Below are positions 41,616-53,217 of a stretch of 64,000 bases of DNA, in pieces (position 1 is the stretch's first letter; each line of letters starts with the position of its first letter). This stretch comes from Petaurus breviceps papuanus (taxonomy: Eukaryota > Chordata > Mammalia > Diprotodontia > Petauridae), in NCBI GenBank assembly GCA_028583685.1, contig JAMXIF010000003.1:77562369-77626368 (forward strand). The letters are read 5' to 3'. Below the pieces are notes generated by a model that was not told the DNA's origin, ran no database searches, and saw nothing but the letters and a program-made list of their open reading frames with translations. The translations under genes and the position numbers were made by a program.

Positions 41616-41984
41616 ACTGGTCCACATTGATTTTCTTCTCTCTGAGAAAAAAACTGTGTATATGCTATGTCATTGCCCCACCCCTTGCCCCTTCAAACCA
41701 CACTTTTTTCCTCTTTCACAACTGCTGACTTAGTCAATTCTGCCCCAGGCAATCAACTTCTCTGACATACCCAGAAATCCTCTTTTACCTTCTTCCTCAT
41801 CTTATTTTTTTGCCCAGTTAACTCAGGGGTATCTCTCTCCCTTTTCCCTTACATTCTATCTTTTTTATCCTCATTAATATTTCCACTTGTGCACACACAC
41901 ACAAAATCCCTATTTACAGTTGATAAGCATATTAAATATAATCATAGACTGGTATTGATAAAAAGTAAAGGCATAAGTTTTGAA
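41616..41984. other. Spacer, no gene recognised
   Basis: Pyrimidine-rich, with a short (AC)n at 41892-41903. Confidence 0.35.
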
Positions 41985-42965
41985 GCGATCAATCAGAAAG
42001 AACTTTTAAGCGCCTACTATATGCTATGTATGCTGCTAGATACAAAGGGATTTTTAAAAACTCAGAAAAAAAGTGAAATTGACCCTGGGAGATACATGTG
42101 TGCACATAAAGGAATATAAAAAAGAGGCACAAAGTAGTCTGGATAGGAAAATGCTAGCAGCTGGGGAGGAGGGAATCAAGAAGGGTTTCATATAATAGTG
42201 CTTGAGCTTAGCCTGGAAAGAAACTAGGGACTCTAGAAAGTGGAAGGGAGGAGGGAGAGCATTCCAGGCCAGTGCAAAGACAGGGATGGAGGTTATATAT
42301 GAAGAATGTATAGTAAGAAATTCAGTTTGTCTAAATAACAATATCCATGAAGCAGAGTAATGAATAAATAAGACTGGAAAAGTGGACAGGGGCCAGGTTG
42401 TGAAAATATTTAAATGCCAAATAAAAACTGACAGCCCCCAAATCAGGAGGACCTAAGTTCAAATCTGGCCTCAGATACTTACCAGCTGTGTGACCCTGGG
42501 CAAGTCACTCAACCCCAATTGCCTACCCCCAAAAACAAATAAAGGAGTTTATATTTGATCCTAGAGGTTGTAGTGAGCCATTGTAGTTTATTGAGGAAGG
42601 TAGCGATGTGGTCACACTTGTGCTTTAGGAAAATAACTGGCAGTTTTGTGGAGAAAGGATTGGGATCTGGAGAGACTTGCTACAGGCAGATCAATTAAGA
42701 GGCTGTTGCAATAGTCTAGGCAAGAGGTGCTGAGATCTGACTAGGGTGGTAGCCTTGTAAATGTTCAGAAGGGAATGAATGAGAGATACTGTGGAGACAG
42801 AAACAATAGGCTTGGATATGTGGGGTAAGTGAGAGCAAGAAGTTGATGATTCCAAGGTTGCAAACCTGAATGACTAAAAGGGGATGGCAGCACCATCTGC
42901 AGAAAGTAGGTTTTGCGGGGGGGTGGGGGGGGGGAGAGATAATGAGTTTTGAGGTCTGTTTTTTT
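41985..42965 (-). mobile_element. L2 copy (3' UTR through reverse transcriptase) with nested SINE
   Basis: Long reverse L2 order on the plus strand: GCGCCTACTATATGCTATG, GGAGAGCATTCCAGGCCAGT, GGCCAGGTTGTGAAAATATT, GGAGTTTATATTTGATCCTA, GATGTGGTCACACTTGTGC, GAGGCTGTTGCAATAGTCTA and GGAGAGATAATGAGTTTTGA. A SINE splits it at about 42425-42535. Minus frames of 75-95 codons are fragments of its decayed ORF2. Confidence 0.75.
42425..42535 (+). mobile_element. 5'-truncated WSINE-type SINE nested in L2
   Basis: CAGGAGGACCTAAGTTCAAA, CAGCTGTGTGACCCTGGGCA and CACTCAACCCCAATTGCC, followed by an A-rich end. CAAATAAA occurs on both sides as a short duplication. Confidence 0.75.
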
Positions 42966-43009
42966 TTGTCCATTCCCACTGGCCTCTATCACAGTCCTCT
43001 ATCTCTCCT

Positions 43010-43475
43010 CTGGCATTGGAGTGGAGGCCCTAAATTGCTGCAGTATGCTGGTGGGTCTCTGCCTTCCTCAAATATCTCCCCACTTCAGTCCATCCTCCAC
43101 TTAGCTGTCAAATTGAACCTGAAAAGAGCTCATTTTTAGGGAAAATGCAGGTCTGACCCTATCATTCCCCTATTCAGTAAACTCCAGTGGTTCCCTATCA
43201 CCTCCAAGATCAAATATGAAATCTCCTGGCATCCAAAGCCCTTCATAAACCTACTTTTCCAGTCTCTTTATCCTTTATTTTCTTCAAGTACTCTATGATC
43301 CAATGATACTGACCTCTTTGCTGTTCCTTAAACATGACACTTCATCTGAATGAGCATTTTCACTGATAGTCCCCAAGGCTTGGAATTCTCTTCCTCCTCA
43401 TCTCCATTGCCCAGTTTCTCTGACTTTCCTTTAGGTCTTAGCTAAAATCCCACTTTCTACAAGAAGCCTTTCTCT
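43010..43475 (+). mobile_element. L2 ORF2 C-terminal part and 3' UTR
   Basis: TCCATCCTCCACTTAGCTGT, CAGGTCTGACCCTATCATTC, AACTCCAGTGGTTCCCTATC, CAAAGCCCTTCATAAACC and TTGGAATTCTCTTCCTCC are plus-strand L2. It faces the minus L2 that ends 45 bp to its left. Confidence 0.7.
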
Positions 43476-43481
43476 GTCTTC

Positions 43482-43612
43482 CTTCAGTTTCCTCACCTGG
43501 AAAATGGGCTGGAGAAGGAAATGGCACACCATTCCAGTATCTTTGCCAAGAAAACCCCAAATAGGATCATGCAGAGTTGGGTACAACTGAAAAACGACTT
43601 AAGAACAACGAC
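43482..43612 (+). mobile_element. RTE-tail SINE, 5'-truncated
   Basis: TCAGTTTCCTCACCTGGAAA, GGCTGGAGAAGGAAATGGCA, TTTGCCAAGAAAACCCCAAA and GAGTTGGGTACAACTGAAAA. Confidence 0.75.
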
Positions 43613-43879
43613 AAAAAAACCGAACTACTTTGGGAGAAATTATAGATTAGTGAGAGGGGAGGTGATGGTGGGAACAATCTGCTGGAGAAGATTAGAGGGA
43701 ATGGGATTAGTCTGTTACTGTTGGGGTTACCGACAAAAACCTGAAAACAATGCATGCCATCAAAGGATTTATATTCTACTGGACATAATATAAGTCTAGT
43801 ATTAGCCTCCTCTAAAGCTGTTGAAAACATTTAGAAATATTCTTCAGAATCTCCCATATTTTTTTTTAATTCAGGAAGT
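43613..43879. other. Spacer
   Basis: Nothing recognised; overlapping 87- and 90-codon frames run from SINE sequence into it. Confidence 0.35.
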
Positions 43880-45922
43880 AGCTTTTTTAAAAAAATAAAT
43901 TTTATTTATGTTTTGTTTCTTACATTGTCATAGTCATCCCTAGTATTCTTTTCCCTGCTTTTCCCAAACAACCATCCCATATAGCAAATAGTGCTTTTTT
44001 TAAGAGAAAAAAGGAATCAGCAGAATGGATCAATACATTGAAAAAGCTAAAAAAATATGTGTAATTTGCAGCATTTATGGACCTCCCACCTCCACAAAGG
44101 GGTGGGTGGGAGCTGTATAGCTGTTCATTCAAGTCATGGTTTATCTTTATACATTTTTTTGCATTCACTTTTAATTTATGATTTGTGGTTGTTCTTCCTA
44201 TTTTTCTGTAGTTATTGCATATATTTTTTTGTTCTGCTTACTTTAATCTGGATTAAGTCATGTAAGTCTTTCCATGTTTTTCTGTATTCATCTTTACTTA
44301 TAGCACAGTAATATTTCATTACATTTATGTACTACAATATGTTTGACCATTCCCCAATTGATTGGCTTCTACCTTGTTTTAATACTTTAGTATCACAAAC
44401 AGTGCTGTTATAAATATTGTGGTGTGTATAGGAAATTTCTTCTTATCAATAATTTCCTTGAGAAATAAGACAAGTAATGGAGTTTGTGGTTCAAAGGGTA
44501 TGAACATCTTAGTCATTTTATTTGCATAATTCCAAGTTGTCTTCTAAAATGGTTGTACCATTTCACTGTTCCATCAAAAATGTATTAGTTTGCTTATCAT
44601 TCCACAATCCTTTTGCGTATTGCCATTTTTGTCTTATTTTCCAATTTTCAGAGTGTGAGGTGAAACCTCAAAGTTGTTTTGCAGTTCCCTTATTATTAGT
44701 AATTTGGTTCACACTTTCATGTGGTTGTGACTCTTTGTAATTTTTCATTTGAAAGTTATTTATAGGGGGCGGCTAGGTGGCACAGTGAATAGAGCACTGG
44801 CCCTGGAATCAGGAGGACCTGAATTCAAATCCTGACTCAGACACTTAACACAAAAATACTAGCCCTGTGACCTTGGGCAAGTCACAACCCCAATTGCCCT
44901 ACCTTCCTCCCTCCAAAAAGCAAAAAGGAAAATCTAAAAAAAAAAAATAAAGTTATTTATATTCTGTGAGTGTTTATCTATTGGGGAATGGCTATTAGTT
45001 ATGTGTGTATTTATTAATTATTTGCATATTTTGGATACCAAATACTTATTAGAGAAATTTGATGCAAAGATTTTAAGGTGTTAGTCTAAGTCTAATTTCT
45101 GACAGACTATTTTCTGAGCAGTTTTATCAAATAGGGAGGTTTTTTTTGCTAAATAATATTTTGTTTTCTACCTTACCTAACACTAGGCTGAGTTCTATTA
45201 TTTTGGATTTTCCATTGTTGAGTTTGTTCCATTGAGCTAGCTCTCTATTTTTTAACTGATTCCAAATGGCTTTGATGACTGCTACTTCATAAAATTGTTT
45301 AAGATCTAGAAGTTCTGTATCCCCTTTATCTCTACTTCTTTTCATTGTTTTTGTAGATATTTTGCAGTGTTTTTTTTTTTAAATGAATTTTGTTACTATT
45401 TTATCAAGCACTATAATGTATAATGTATCCCCTTGGTAATTTCATTGGCATAGCATTAAAAGTGTAAATTAACTTTGGAAGTATTGTCATTTTTATTATT
45501 TTAGCACAACCTAGGCACGAACAGTGAATTTTCCTTCAGATATTTAAATTGTTCTTTTGTGTGTTGTGGTAAGTCAATCCCCAGATGTTATATGCATTTT
45601 GTAGCTATTTGGAATGAGATATCCCTTTCTATTTTTGTTTTTTAGGGGTTTTGATATTATGTAGAAATGCTGTTGATTTTTGAAGTTTTATTTGTGGCCT
45701 GCAACTTTGCTGTAGCTATTATCTCAATTAGTGTCTTTGCTGATTCCGTAGGAACTTCTGAGTATAATACTATATCATCAGTAAAGAGGGATATTCTTAC
45801 CTCCCCTTTACCTATCTTTATGCCTTTAATTTCTTTCTCGTCTTATTGCTGTTGCTAGCATTTCCAGAACTATTTCAAATAATAGTAGGGAGAATGGGCA
45901 TCCTTGCTTCACTCTTGAATTG
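43880..45922 (-). mobile_element. L1, 3' UTR through ORF2 reverse transcriptase
   Basis: The plus strand is the reverse complement of marsupial L1: AAGTCATGTAAGTCTTTCCA, CAATATGTTTGACCATTCCC, GGTTCAAAGGGTATGAACAT, then (after a nested SINE at 44765-44948) CTTATTAGAGAAATTTGATG, GATGACTGCTACTTCATAAA, ATACTATATCATCAGTAAAG (the region of the FADD catalytic motif) and GGGAGAATGGGCATCCTTGC. Many stops. It ends abruptly at 45922 against an L2. Confidence 0.8.
44765..44948 (+). mobile_element. WSINE-type SINE nested in L1, perfect 13-bp duplication
   Basis: Head GGGGCGGCTAGGTGGCACAG, CTGGCCCTGGAATCAGGAGG, CTAGCCCTGTGACCTTGGGC and an A-rich tail. AAAGTTATTTATA lies at 44752-44764 and 44949-44961. Confidence 0.93.
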
Positions 45923-46655
45923 GATATCCAGTAGACATCTTAAATTCAGCAGGTCCAAAACCAAACTCGTTATCTTTCCCCTTAAACCCAGCCCACTCTT
46001 TCTCTATTACTATAGAGGGCAACAGCATCCTCCTAGTACCTTAGGTTTTCAACTTAGCATCCTGGACTCCTCACTATCTCTTACCCCCTTGTCCAATCTG
46101 GTGCCAAGGCCTGTCTATTTCTCCTTTGCAACCTCTCTCCAATACATCCCCTTCTCGCCACTGATACTACTACCACTCCACAACAGGTCCTCATCACCTC
46201 ACACCTGGATTATTGAAATAGACTGTTGATGGGTCTGCCTGCCTCCAGTCTATCCTCCATTCAGCCACTGAAGTGATCTTCCTAAAATTCAGGTCCAATC
46301 TGCCACATCATCCCCCCAGTCAGTAAACTCCAGTGACTCCATGTTGCCTCCAGGATCAAATACAAATTGCTCTGTTTGGCATTCAAAGTTCTTTATAACC
46401 TAACCACCTCCTACCTTTTCATTCTTCTTACTCCCAGACAAATATCTTTCAATCCTATCATACTGGCCTCCTGGATTGTCCATGAATAGAAATCCATCCC
46501 CAACCCTTCTTCATAATAGTGCCTTTCCTCTGTAAATTATTTTCTATTTATCTTGTGTGCAGCTTACTTCATATATTTGTTTGTATGTTGTCTCCCCATT
46601 AGATGCCTGGCACCTAGTAGGTGCTTAATAAATGTTTATTAATTGATTATTGGGA
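45923..46655 (+). mobile_element. L2 ORF2 C-terminal part and 3' UTR
   Basis: The plus-strand frame gives SSRHLKFSRSKTKLVIFPLK, matching the L2 segment 'MSSRHLKLNMSKTELLIFPPK' after the reverse transcriptase core. The 3' part ends with ATGCCTGGCACCTAGTAGGT and GCTTAATAAATGTTTATTAA. The copy is fairly complete towards its 3' end but broken. Confidence 0.8.
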
Positions 46656-48094
46656 AAAGTTCTAGTGTATCTCCCATTGCCTGTGATGCTTATTTCTGGT
46701 TTTAGATAAAGAATTATCTTTTATGATGTGTACCTTAAAAACAACTTCTTTATTCAGTTTATAAAAAATGAAATTCATTATTTAAAGATGATCCATGCAT
46801 AGTTTGATCATATTCCTGTCTCAATTCTACATCTTCTTTGTTCAGTATTTGATTTTCTTCTTTAAAAATGTATGGAATGGTACTATAAAAACATCGAATA
46901 ATCAGTGGTTTGAATATGTGGAATTTTTGCTGTGTTGTTAATATTCAGGAGAATGCCTTTGTTATCTGGCAGGGTTCATTGTCTAAACTGCAGGCTGATC
47001 AGGGAGACATATCAGTAGTTTGGGGGTAATTAGAAAAGCACAGCATACTGGGTGTTTGCTGGTGACTGTCCTTGGGTTAACAATGTTTGACAGTTCCAAG
47101 CACTTTTTAAAGCTTGTTTTCCTATAATTTGATTGCAGCAGAGTAGAATTATCTTAGGAATGTGTGATTGTCATGTTTTAAAGGAAATCTCAAGCTCCCT
47201 TCTCAATTCCAAAATACAATCTCAATTAGGTTTTTATATAGACGATATTCTAGTGTTAAACGCATATTTGTATTAAGATATCCATGTGGGGCGGTTTTGA
47301 CCAATCGTTTCTGAAGTGTGTAGCATTTAATTTATTTACATGATGGAAGAGAAAATGTGTTTGTAAAAATTTATAAATTTCACTAGATTTGTTGGAATGA
47401 CTCTACTTAGTAATAACAGTAAGGCCAGGTCGTCTCTGGCCTTTGATACTTCAGTGTTAATCACTTCCTCTAAGTCAACATCTGTATTTCCCTTCTCACA
47501 GCTCTTGCTTGCTTATTCATTACTTTCTATGATAGGCTCCTAAGCTAGGCTTGGATAGGGACTTAACAAAAACAAACCGATATTTGTTAAAAACCAAAAC
47601 AAAAAAACCAATAACACCCTGAGGCTTTTACTTACCTCTTTTATCAAGACTAGAAATGTAACTGCCTTCCTTCCCTCTTCCATATGCACCGCCCAAGCTG
47701 CTCTTTTGTGAATTCTTAGGGACTGCCTTTGGACTTAGAGAATTGCAAAAACAAAGAAGATAAATAGAGAAACAAATTCTGGAGAACCTCTCCCCACCCC
47801 TCCAGTTATCCAGACTCGCAAACAAACCCCTTAGTCTGACCCTTAAGGGTTTAGATGTGGCCTGGAGCATGTTTTGGAAAATAGAACTTCATACCTATGG
47901 TGCAGCTTTCAGTTCAGTATAGAATGCATAGGAACTGGGTGGGCATGGTGGGGGTGGTGGGGGGAGCAGGTGGTAGCTCAAATCTGCCACTAGGTCAGCT
48001 GAATCACTTGGAGCAACCTTTCAGGTTTTCTGTGAAGATCAAAAGCACTTCAAAAGCTGTAAAATATTATTAAACACTCTAGGCCTAAAATGCC
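46656..48094. other. Repeat-poor block, possible regulatory or exonic DNA
   Basis: About 1.4 kb without any repeat that I recognise. On the minus strand an 80-codon frame (47870-47628) runs into GATAAAAGAG|GTAAGTAAAA, a strong splice donor match at about 47636. No protein family is recognised and no matching acceptor was established. Bases 46980-47350 contain GTTAAC, TGTTTGAC and TAATTAG-like words. Treat as unassigned. Confidence 0.3.
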
Positions 48095-48235
48095 TCCTCC
48101 ACAGAATTAGGTTATGAGCTCCTTGAGGGCAGTGACTTTTTGCCTTTTTTTGTATTCCCAGTGCTTAGCACCCTGCCTGGCACAAAGTCGGTATTATTGA
48201 CTAACTTATTGATTAACTGACAGTCTCATGTAGTG
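48095..48235 (+). mobile_element. L2 3' end
   Basis: TAGGTTATGAGCTCCTTGAG, GTATTCCCAGTGCTTAGCAC and CCTGGCACAAAGTCGG. Confidence 0.65.
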
Positions 48236-48404
48236 GGAAAGACACTGGACTTGGAGGCTGGACAGGTGGGTTAGCTTGCATATCCAGTTCTTATTAAAGT
48301 TTAAAATTGCATTAAGACTTTTGGGACACCCTGTATGGAAACACTTTGTAATTCTGCAAGTGTGGTATCAGTGCTGCTGCTGCTGATGATGACTGGGAGG
48401 GGAA

Positions 48405-48505
48405 AGGAGAAAAGGGAGGCTTAAATAACTTGCCCAAAGTCCTCACAGCTAGTAAGTGACATCGCCAGGATCCAAACCCAAATAATCAAGCTTTCTTTTC
48501 ATTGC
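48405..48505 (-). mobile_element. MIR-like SINE fragment
   Basis: TTAAATAACTTGCCCAAAGT, ACAGCTAGTAAGTGACATC and GGATCCAAACCCAAATA. Confidence 0.5.
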
Positions 48506-49129
48506 TTGCAAACCCTGCTAATGCTAAGTTATTTTTGTGAGCGGTTTTTTGTTCTTTCCTCCTCTGGCTCCTAATATCTTGAATCAGTAAGGTTATAATT
48601 TACTCTTCTGTTAGTTTTGTTATGTTTAAAGAGTAATTTTTTAGTCTTTATACAAATAATTGACTTCAGTAGACATTTTGATTACATAAAGGCAATTTAA
48701 GAAATGAGAATTTCTGAAAAATTATTTTTAGGTTTGATTGCCCTGTTTCAGACACATTTTCTCTTCTTGGCTTCCTATTGTAGTTCATTATTTAGCTTAT
48801 GAACTTCATTATTTTGTGTGGGGCCTAGGGGAAAAGTTGACCAATATCAAAGCTACTTTGTTAAAAGATATTAAGCCATTTTGAAACTGCAAAAGTACCA
48901 ACATTCCATCTGCCTATGGGTGAATAGTTCTATCTGGGTTTGGAAAGAGGCAGGTTAAGATTTTATGTCCTTATTTTGTACAACAAAGTTTAATGAAACA
49001 AGTGTGTTAATCTGAAAAATAGATTATTGTGACTTCAAAATGAAAGACTATTTTGAGTTGCTAGCTTATGTCCTATGTTGCTATCTTTTGCTTAATAGAA
49101 ATTGAATCAACAGAATTTGAAATGGATGA
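48506..49129. other. AT-rich spacer
   Basis: No gene or named repeat. Confidence 0.35.
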
Positions 49130-49375
49130 ATTGGACAGCTAGGTAGCACAGTGAATAGAGCACAGGCCTGAAGTCAGTTCCACAATTGAGTTCAAATGTG
49201 GACTCAGAAACTGATTAGCTATGTGACTCTGGCCAAGTCACTTAACCTGTTTGCCTCAGTTTCCTCATATGCAAAATAGAGATAATAGCACCTACCTCCC
49301 AGAGTTGTTATGAGGATTGAATTGCACATCAGCATTATGTAAATGTTAGATATTCTGATAACAATAATGAAGTGT
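49130..49375 (+). mobile_element. MAR1 CORE-SINE
   Basis: TTGGACAGCTAGGTAGCACA, GTGACTCTGGCCAAGTCACT, TCAGTTTCCTCATATGCAAA, CCAGAGTTGTTATGAGG and ATTATGTAAATGTTAGATAT. Confidence 0.8.
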
Positions 49376-49516
49376 CAGTTCACTGACAGAGGCAATGATT
49401 CTAGAACATATGGAATTTGAGGGTCCTGTCCTGCTAACATGTTCCTTTAACTGCCCCCCCCCCATATGGAGTGGCCAGCTTCTTCTACAGTGATGGATAA
49501 ATATACAACAAAGACT
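49376..49516. other. Spacer
   Basis: A C-run lies at 49455-49463. Nothing else. Confidence 0.3.
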
Positions 49517-49530
49517 AGCACTCTAGTCTT

Positions 49531-49944
49531 TCTTTTTTACTTTTATTTTTTAGATCAATTAATTAATTTGTATTTAGTTTTCAACATTCACTTTTATAAG
49601 ATTTTGAGTTCCAAATCTCCCTTTTCTCCTTTCCCCTCCCCAAGATGGCATACAACCTGAAATAAGCTATACATGTGTGATCATGTTAAACATATTTCCA
49701 TATTAGTCATGTAGTAAAGAAGAATCAGAACCAAAAAGAAAAACCATGAGAAAGAAAATACAAAAACAACAACAAAATAAGAGAAAATAGTATGCTTCAA
49801 TCTGCATTCAGACTCCATAGTTCTTTCTCTGGACATGGATAGCATTTTCCATGATGCATCTTTTGGAAATGTCTTAGATCGTTGCATTGCTCAGAAGAGT
49901 TAAGTCTAACAAAGTCGGTCATCACACAATGTTGCTGTTACTGC
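49531..49944 (-). mobile_element. 5'-truncated L1 3' end (414 bp) with 14-bp duplication
   Basis: GTTTTCAACATTCACTTTTA, TTAGTCATGTAGTAAAGAAG, GACTCCATAGTTCTTTCTCT and ACACAATGTTGCTGTTACTG. AGCACTCTAGTCTT (49517-49530) and AGCATTCTAGTCTT (49945-49958) match at 13 of 14. Confidence 0.88.
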
Positions 49945-49974
49945 AGCATTCTAGTCTTAAAAAATATTGTTTTG

Positions 49975-50139
49975 TGGCGGCTAGGTGGCTCAGTGAGTAA
50001 AGTGCCGCCCCGGAGTTAGGAGGACCTGAGTTCGGTTCCGGCCTCAGACAACTAACACCCACACAAAAATACTAGCCGGGTAACCTTGGGCAAGTTACTT
50101 AACCCCAATTGCCCTCCAAAAGGCAAAAAAAAAAAAAAG
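49975..50139 (+). mobile_element. WSINE-type SINE
   Basis: Head TGGCGGCTAGGTGGCTCAGT, B-box-like GAGTTCGGTTCCGGCC, CTAGCCGGGTAACCTTGGGC and an A tail. ATATTGTTTTG (49964-49974) and ATACTGTTTTG (50140-50150) match at 10 of 11. It landed 30 bp from the end of the L1 insertion. Confidence 0.88.
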
Positions 50140-50150
50140 ATACTGTTTTG

Positions 50151-50405
50151 ATATTCTTGTTGTAGAGTTGTTTCAGTTGTGTTTGATTCTTTGTGATCCC
50201 ATTTAGGGTATTCTTAAAGATACTGGAGTGGTTTCCCATTTCCTTCTTCAACTCATTTTCCACATAAGGAAACCAAGGCAAATAGAGTTAAATGACATGC
50301 CCAGGGTTACACAGCTAGTGTGTCTGAGGCCAGATTTGAATTTAGGAAGATGAGTCTTCCTTGACTCCAGTCCTGGTGCTCCATCCACTGCACTGCCTCG
50401 AGGAA
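50151..50405 (-). mobile_element. RTE-tail SINE
   Basis: The plus strand starts with the reversed RTE tail (TTGATTCTTTGTGATCCCAT, GATACTGGAGTGGTTTCCC) and passes into ACATGCCCAGGGTTACACAG and GTGCTCCATCCACTGCACTG. Confidence 0.8.
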
Positions 50406-50639
50406 AACATCATCTAAATAAACGAAATCAGGTGCAAAGCTGATAGAACAAGCAAAGTTTATAATCCTTAAGTATGTATTGTGAAATGTCAGCTGGTGAC
50501 TCAGTAATACACATCCTAGCAGGTGGTGGGATGAACCTCTCTCTACTGATGAGAAAAATAAGAAGATGCCTTGGGCCTTAAGTTTATTTGATGCTGTACT
50601 CTCTCATATAGAAATTATATGTAGCAATTTGAAGAAGCA

Positions 50640-50825
50640 ACCTGAACCCAGAAGACTTGGGTTTGAACCCTGACTCTGACACTTGCTATATGTGTGACCT
50701 TGGGTTCATTATTTCTTCTTTAGGGCACTATTTTCCTCATCCATAAAATGGGATTGATTGCACTATTCCATAAGGTTATTGTGAGTAAAGACTAGCAGAG
50801 GTCACTGTGTAGAGCAGTTTGAGTA
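50640..50825 (+). mobile_element. MAR1 CORE-SINE
   Basis: CCCAGAAGACTTGGGTTTGA, ATATGTGTGACCTTGGGTTC, CATCCATAAAATGGGATTGA and TAAGGTTATTGTGAG. Confidence 0.65.
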
Positions 50826-52164
50826 TTTTTCACCCTCCCTCTGGGGAAGTGTTCCTAAATGACCACACCTATCTTCACCCCTTGGGGCCTGTGACCTTCT
50901 CTCTATCACCTGTAAATGGGTTGGGGGAGGGCTAGTGGAGGTGGAGGAATGGAGTTGAGAAAGAAAATCCATAACCCTCCCCTTCTCCCCTGCTGTAAAG
51001 TAACCTGTGCTCTTAGAGATCAGATTAGTTAGCTCTAGAGGGTTTGGGTCTAGGGCAAAGGTCCTAGTTCCACATGGCTTCCCTTCTCTTGCAAAGCTAA
51101 AAAAGTTTAAAAATAGAGATTGTAAGTAAAACTCACAAAATGCTCCAAGCCCTCAGTCACTCTTGATTACAGCACTAGGAAGGTGGCCTCCCAGCCAACT
51201 GAATTTGGTGTCATCAGTTTTCCTTAGGGTTTACCACCTTCATCTTTATCACACTCCATATAGCAAAAACATAAACTCAGGATGCAATTTAAATTGCATC
51301 TAGCAAACCATTATTTTTTGGGAAAAAGTAAAGAACCAGTAAGCAAAATTCAAAATAGCAAAGAAACACTTAGCAATGAGCCATGCCACCCTTGTGTGCA
51401 GCCAATAAAACATTGTAGAGTAGACCTATGGTTGTTCCAACTCTTCCTCTAAAGAGGCCTAATTCAGTCAATTTCCCTGATGGAAAGGAAAAAGTTTTAA
51501 CAGCTACAAGTTTAAGAATCAGTCTCCTGAGAAAGATTCTCCATCTGCTACTGCTGCTGTTCTCTTTCCAACTTCGTCTCTACAACACTCTTCCCTCCTG
51601 TCCCTTTCCAGGGAGACTTAAAATTGCCACTCCATGGAAACCACTTACTCTTTTCCTGATCTGCGAAGAAATACAATCCACAGTGCCTTTGTCAGCTTGG
51701 GCCCTGTATCCAGACCATGCAGTGCCAAAAGGATTGTTATATGAGCAAAGGGCTTTGTAAACAACTGAAGTGCAACATGAATTAATGACAACAGTATATA
51801 TAAATATGACTGGACAAAGATTTTTGTAAGTTCACATGATCAGGAGATTCAAAGTATGTAAAGAATTATCTTGAATATAAAGTTGAATGTGTTAAGATGA
51901 TGAGAGTAGTTTAAAAAAAATAACCAAATTGCTAAAGCATTGATTGTTATCCGAACCATGGAAGCATCATGTGAGTTATATAATAATATCACCAGAGAAT
52001 TAGCTAATGTCTTATTGTCATTTGGTTATTTTTATCTTGAAACATTTTCAGCAAGGAACAGAACTGTTATGTGGCTTTCTTATGCCTTCTGCATTTCAGT
52101 CTTTTGATCCTTATCAATTGGAGCTTCAGGGGCCATACTTGGGAGGAGCTAAGCCATTAATTGG
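50826..52164. other. Repeat-poor block, no recognised gene
   Basis: The longest frame is 110 codons (plus, 51428-51760), with a Leu-rich stretch (LLLLLF) but no recognised family and no supporting signals. The block may include an unnamed LTR-type or other old repeat. I cannot place it. Confidence 0.35.
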
Positions 52165-52240
52165 TCAGCTATAGAGTGCCAGGCCTGGAGTCAGGAACAC
52201 CTGAGTTCCAGTCTGGCCTCAGAAACTTACTATCTGTGTG
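52165..52240 (+). mobile_element. SINE fragment
   Basis: TGCCAGGCCTGGAGTCAGGA, GAGTTCCAGTCTGGCCTCAG and ATCTGTGTGACCTAG, cut off by the next SINE head. Confidence 0.65.
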
Positions 52241-52505
52241 ACCTAGCTAGTTAGCTATGTGGTACAATGGATGGAGTGCTAGACCTGGAGTCAGAAAAAC
52301 TCATCTTCCCCAGTTCAAATCTGGCCTCAGCCACTTACTGGCTGCATGACCCTGGACAAGTCATTTAACCTTGTTTGCCTCAGTTTTCTCATCTGAAAAA
52401 TGAACTGGAGAAGGAAATGACAAACCACTCTAGTATCTTTGCCAAGAAAACCCCAAATGGGGTCACAAAGAGCCAGGCACAATTGAAAAGAATGAATAAC
52501 AACAG
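52241..52505 (+). mobile_element. RTE-tail SINE
   Basis: AGTTAGCTATGTGGTACAAT, CAGCCACTTACTGGCTGCAT, TGAACTGGAGAAGGAAATGA, GAAAACCCCAAATGGGGTCA and a terminal GAATGAATAACAACA. Confidence 0.82.
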
Positions 52506-52875
52506 GCCATTGACTGGGCTCTTCACTCCCATAATTCTACACCTTCACCAAGCTATTTTTTTTTTTTTGGCCTTACTCCCTCAGATCATCCCGGGTCACT
52601 CTTCTCTTTCCATCTCTTGCTGGGAGAACTGTATTCAAATAAACGCTATGGCACGACTGAAAAGGGCATGTCAGTGTGACTACCCTAATGTTCCACTCCC
52701 CATCTTTGTGACTCTCCAGATGAAAGCTCTTTTCTCTGTATATAGTTGATCTTCCCCCTTTGGATTTAAGTTCCTTGAGGGTAGGTCTTGCTATTTTGTA
52801 TCTATGTTTTCAGCACTCAGCACTGTGTGCGACACATGGTGAGTGCTTTATAAATGCTTTTCATGATTGATTCAT
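52506..52875 (+). mobile_element. L2 3' region, diverged
   Basis: The tail at 52755-52860 (GGATTTAAGTTCCTTGAGGG, CAGCACTCAGCACTGTGTGC, GTGAGTGCTTTATAAATGCT) is clear; the body before it is assigned by continuity only. Confidence 0.5.
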
Positions 52876-52984
52876 TTGTTTTAGCAAAGATTGATAAAGG
52901 CATAGAGAGCCTGCTTGTCAGATTTCTGATGGATACAAAGCAAGATCTAAGTTGCTGCCAGTGTGAAGTAGTGAGTTTCTCATT

Positions 52985-53105
52985 ATCAGAAGTGTTCAAG
53001 TAGAGGTTGGATGGTCCTTTTTGTGAGGGGTGTTATAGAGAGGATTCAAACACTGGACCAGGGGTGGGACCAGGTGATCTTAAAGTCTGTTTCACCTGTG
53101 TGTCT
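52985..53105 (+). mobile_element. CR1/L3 3' end
   Basis: AGTGTTCAAGTAGAGGTTGG and CCAGGTGATCTTAAAGTC match the L3/CR1 3' signature. Confidence 0.5.
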
Positions 53106-53217
53106 TAATTTTTAGTTTTCAAATAAGCTGCACTGTTTCCCCATGTTTAGTGTAAATACCGAAGAGTACTGGATTGAAGTCAGATTCAGTCCAAGCTTTC
53201 CCTCTTTACTTGTGTTG

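Noticed and set aside
51428-51760. 110-codon plus frame with a Leu-rich stretch
   Set aside because: No known motif, no clear signals around it; kept only as part of an unassigned block.
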